Shown here in pieces: positions 14,609 through 17,073 of a stretch of 17,073 bases of DNA. Positions within the stretch are counted from its first letter, which is position 1. Each line of letters starts with the position of its first letter. The position numbers and the translations under genes are program-made. This DNA is from an uncultured Butyricicoccus sp. (GTDB lineage: Bacteria > Bacillota > Clostridia > Oscillospirales > Butyricicoccaceae). The notes under the pieces are model-generated. The model had not been told where the DNA came from. It did no database searches and was given only the letters and a program-made list of their open reading frames with translations. Location of the stretch: NCBI GenBank assembly GCA_910584935.1, contig CAJUDU010000054.1, forward strand, positions 1 through 17,073, written 5' to 3'.

Positions 14609-15970
14609 TTGAACAATATGCTTACTGTCACCCCTACCGTTGAAAGCCTTGCGGAACTATGCCGCAAAAACAGCCGTATTGATAGCTCCCTTTACCAACA
14701 ATATGACGTCAAACGCGGGCTGCGCGATATCAATGGACATGGTGTTGTTGCTGGACTGACCAATATTTCTGATATCATCTCCCGTAAAGTAATTGATGGG
14801 AAAGAAGTTTCCTGCCCTGGCGAGCTTTATTACCGGGGTTATAATATCAATACTTTAGTCCGCGGGTTCGTCCAAGAGGGACGTACCGGCTTTGAGGAAA
14901 CCACGTTCCTGCTCCTTTTTGGGCAGCTCCCAAACCCTGACCAGCTTGCCGCGTTTTCCCGCCTGCTTTCTGGCAGCCGCACGCTGCCAACCAATTTCGT
15001 GCGGGATGTCGTGATGAAAGCTTCTACCCGCGACCTGATGAACAACCTTTCCCGCAGTGTGCTCACCCTTGCCTCTTACGATGATTGCTGCGATGATATC
15101 AGCCTGCCAAATGTCTTGCGGCAATGCCTGATGCTGATTTCTGTATTCCCAATGCTGGCGGTTTATTCTTACCATGCCTATAACCATTATGAATGCGGCG
15201 GCAGTATGTACATCCATTATCCTTCGGCTAATCTTTCCACCGCAGGCAATATCCTGCGCATCCTGCGCCCAGATATGCGCTATACGCCGCTGGAAGAACG
15301 GGTGCTTGACCTTGCGCTTGTCCTGCATATGGAACACGGCGGCGGCAACAATTCTTCCTTCACCACCCATGTTGTAACATCCTCCGGCACAGATTCCTAT
15401 TCTGCAATCGCTGCCGCGCTGGGCAGCCTAAAAGGCCCCAAACATGGCGGTGCCAATATTAAAGTTGTGCAGATGTTTGATGACCTGCGCAATCATGTTT
15501 CTGATACCACTGACCGTGAAGCAGTTCAAGATTATCTATTAAAACTGCTGCATAAGGAAGCATTTGACTGCAAAGGGCTAATCTATGGTATGGGACATGC
15601 GGTTTACTCGCTTTCTGACCCACGTGCGCAGGTTTTCAAGAGTTTTGTCAGCCAACTTGCGCATGAAAAAGGGCGAGATGCAGATTTTGCGCTTTATGAA
15701 CTGGTAGAAAGTCTTGCTTCCGACCTAATCGCAAAAGAACGCCATATTTACAAAGGCGTCAGCGCAAATGTGGACTTTTATTCCGGGTTTGTCTATTCCA
15801 TGCTAGGGCTGCCCACAGAATTATATACCCCGATGTTCGCAACTGCACGTATTGTTGGCTGGAGCGCCCACCGGCTGGAAGAACTGATTAACACAGATAA
15901 AATTATCCGTCCGGCTTATCTGCCGGTGCAGAGCCAGCGGGATTACCTGCCGCTGGAACAGCGGGAATAA
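14609..15970 (+). CDS. gltA: Citrate synthase
   Basis: Citrate synthase of 453 aa, condensing oxaloacetate and acetyl-CoA to citrate. In Clostridia this usually feeds glutamate synthesis. All three catalytic residues are present: His279 in GPKHGGAN, His330 in GMGHAVY and Asp389 in NVDFYSG. HMEHGGGNNSS precedes the first. YRGYNINTLV is near the N-terminus, and the C-terminal AHRLEEL region is intact. The start is taken as TTG 14609, 9 nt after GGAGG; the in-frame ATG four codons later is 18 nt away. The longer frame to 14537 has no ribosome binding site. A 2-methylcitrate synthase activity cannot be excluded. I find no convincing promoter in 14486-14608; TACACT at 14564-14569 is a possible -10 without a good -35. 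Confidence 0.95.
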   Translation: MNNMLTVTPTVESLAELCRKNSRIDSSLYQQYDVKRGLRDINGHGVVAGLTNISDIISRKVIDGKEVSCPGELYYRGYNINTLVRGFVQEGRTGFEETTFLLLFGQLPNPDQLAAFSRLLSGSRTLPTNFVRDVVMKASTRDLMNNLSRSVLTLASYDDCCDDISLPNVLRQCLMLISVFPMLAVYSYHAYNHYECGGSMYIHYPSANLSTAGNILRILRPDMRYTPLEERVLDLALVLHMEHGGGNNSSFTTHVVTSSGTDSYSAIAAALGSLKGPKHGGANIKVVQMFDDLRNHVSDTTDREAVQDYLLKLLHKEAFDCKGLIYGMGHAVYSLSDPRAQVFKSFVSQLAHEKGRDADFALYELVESLASDLIAKERHIYKGVSANVDFYSGFVYSMLGLPTELYTPMFATARIVGWSAHRLEELINTDKIIRPAYLPVQSQRDYLPLEQRE

Positions 15971-15988
15971 AACCTTTTTCCGATACCC

Positions 15989-16026
15989 AAAAGAGGCTGT
16001 GGCATAAAAAATGCCCCAGCCCTTTT
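15989..16026 (+). terminator. Terminator after citrate synthase
   Basis: AAAAG-A-GGCTG-T-GGCAT pairs with ATGCC-C-CAGCC-C-TTTT, about 15 bp with one bulged A and one mismatch, around an AAAAA loop. The right arm ends in TTTT then CC, so the T tract is part of the stem. Position and strength support termination of gltA mRNA. Confidence 0.75.
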
Positions 16027-16112
16027 CCTTGTTGAGAAAGAAATGCCGCTTATACGCTCTTTGGAGCAGAATAATTTCTGCGATTTGCACGAAAGAAATT
16101 TCAGCAGGGTTC

Positions 16113-16141
16113 TTGTAAATCCGGGGAATTTTCTTTACAAT
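16113..16141 (+). promoter_or_regulatory. Promoter for the DUF1846 gene
   Basis: TTGTAA (16113-16118) and TACAAT (16136-16141) with a 17-bp spacer, 34 bp before the ATG. An upstream inverted repeat GCAGAA-TAAT-TTCTGC (16066-16081) could be an operator or chance. Confidence 0.7.
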
Positions 16142-16175
16142 AAGAATGAGCATTACTTGAAAGCAGGGGAGTATC

Positions 16176-17073
16176 ATGAAAAAACAAGGGTTCGATAATG
16201 ATAAGTATTTGGCAATGCAATCCGCGCATATCAAAGAACGCATTGCCCATTTTGGCGGTAAACTGTATTTGGAATTTGGCGGGAAATTATTCGATGATTA
16301 CCATGCCTCCCGCGTATTACCTGGCTTTGCACCAGACAGCAAAGTCCGTATGTTGGCGCAGATGAAAGATGAAGCAGAAATTATCATTGTGATTTCTGCT
16401 GGTGATATTGAAAAAAACAAAGTGCGTGCGGATATTGGCATTACCTATGATATGGATGTCCTACGTTTGATTGACGCATTCCGCGGCATTGGTTTATATG
16501 TTGGCAGTGTTGCCATTACCCAATATGCTGGGCAAGCCGCTGCGGATGCCTTCAAAAAACGGCTGATTGCCCTTGGCGTGCAGGTCTATACCCATTATCC
16601 AATTTCGGGTTACCCCAGCAATGTACCCCTTATTGTATCCGATGAAGGCTATGGGCATAATGACTACATTGAAACCACCCGCCCGCTTGTTGTTGTAACC
16701 GCGCCTGGTCCCGGTTCCGGCAAAATGGCAACTTGCCTGTCCCAGCTTTACCATGAATATAAACGCGGCGTCAGCGCAGGCTACGCAAAATTTGAAACCT
16801 TCCCTGTGTGGAACCTGCCGCTAAAACACCCTGTCAACCTCGCTTATGAAGCCGCAACCGCTGACCTCAATGATGTGAATATGATTGACCCGTTCCATCT
16901 GGAAACATACGGGCAAACAGCAGTCAATTATAATCGTGATGTTGAAATTTTCCCGGTTGTCGCCGCGATTTTTGAAAAAATCGCAGGCGAAAGCCCTTAC
17001 CATTCTCCAACCGATATGGGCGTAAATATGGCGGGTTATTGCATTGTTGATGATGAAATATGCCGGGAAGCTT
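16176..17073 (+). CDS. DUF1846 family protein, 3' end beyond window
   Basis: An open frame of 299 codons from ATG 16176 to the window end with no stop. The family is about 500 aa, so roughly 60 percent is present. Clear DUF1846 blocks are FDNDKYLAMQSAHIKERI, HFGGKLYLEFGGKLFDDYHA, SRVLPGFAPDSKVRML, NKVRADIGITYD, YVGSVAITQY, VSDEGYGHNDYIETTRPL and TAPGPGSGKMATCLSQLYHE. The GPGSGK stretch resembles a nucleotide-binding loop; structures exist for the family but its physiological role is unclear to me. GGGGAG lies 4 nt before the ATG. It has its own promoter and follows the gltA terminator, so it is a separate transcription unit. Confidence 0.95.
   Translation, partial: MKKQGFDNDKYLAMQSAHIKERIAHFGGKLYLEFGGKLFDDYHASRVLPGFAPDSKVRMLAQMKDEAEIIIVISAGDIEKNKVRADIGITYDMDVLRLIDAFRGIGLYVGSVAITQYAGQAAADAFKKRLIALGVQVYTHYPISGYPSNVPLIVSDEGYGHNDYIETTRPLVVVTAPGPGSGKMATCLSQLYHEYKRGVSAGYAKFETFPVWNLPLKHPVNLAYEAATADLNDVNMIDPFHLETYGQTAVNYNRDVEIFPVVAAIFEKIAGESPYHSPTDMGVNMAGYCIVDDEICREA

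Noticed and set aside
15821..16243. 140-codon minus-strand open frame across the gltA end
   Set aside because: It runs over the 3' end of citrate synthase, its terminator and the DUF1846 promoter and start, and has no recognisable domain.

Overview
The window looks like chromosome of a Gram-positive Clostridia-type Firmicute (inferred). Support comes from strong GGAGG ribosome binding sites, frequent TTG starts, consensus sigma-A promoters, a tryptophan-type T-box leader, a lipoprotein solute-binding protein, and a Tn916-type integration module. Oscillospirales is my best guess at order level, but no marker in the window proves it.

Left end (1-1826): the end of an integrated element. A Tn916-like excisionase (TTG start) is followed by a Tn916-like tyrosine integrase with all six catalytic positions intact. 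Each has its own upstream signals: a palindrome inside a long-spacer promoter before xis, and an extended -10 promoter before int. The element/chromosome junction probably lies in the 135 bp after int, which carries short direct repeats. The rest of the element lies to the left, outside the window.

Tryptophan transport (1827-5164, minus strand): a perfect TTGACA-17-TATAAT promoter drives a T-box leader with a TGG (Trp) specifier. It controls a lipoprotein binding protein, a membrane permease and an ATPase, i.e. a TrpXYZ-type ABC importer. A strong hairpin separates the binding protein from the permease, and a long inverted repeat closes the operon.

Middle (5198-10508): a small putative membrane protein (minus) and a DUF554 membrane protein (plus). 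A minus-strand purine and ribosome block follows. It has an AzgA/PbuG-type purine permease preceded by a 17-codon leader ORF that overlaps it by ATGA, an adenine deaminase just after a textbook terminator, and rsmI with its own promoter overlapping the adenine deaminase stop. Permease plus deaminase would import adenine and convert it to hypoxanthine.

Right half (10509-17073, plus strand): a gene-free stretch (10509-10897) holds two extended -10 promoters and a chain of predicted RNA stems, including a possible three-way junction and a perfect 28-bp inverted repeat abutting a ribosome binding site. Downstream are a DUF1294 membrane protein, a cation diffusion facilitator with a Mn-type metal site, dihydroorotase (pyrC), a DUF4230 membrane-anchored protein, citrate synthase, and the first 299 codons of a DUF1846 protein that runs off the window. 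The structured leader at 10691-10889 is the best candidate for something undescribed.
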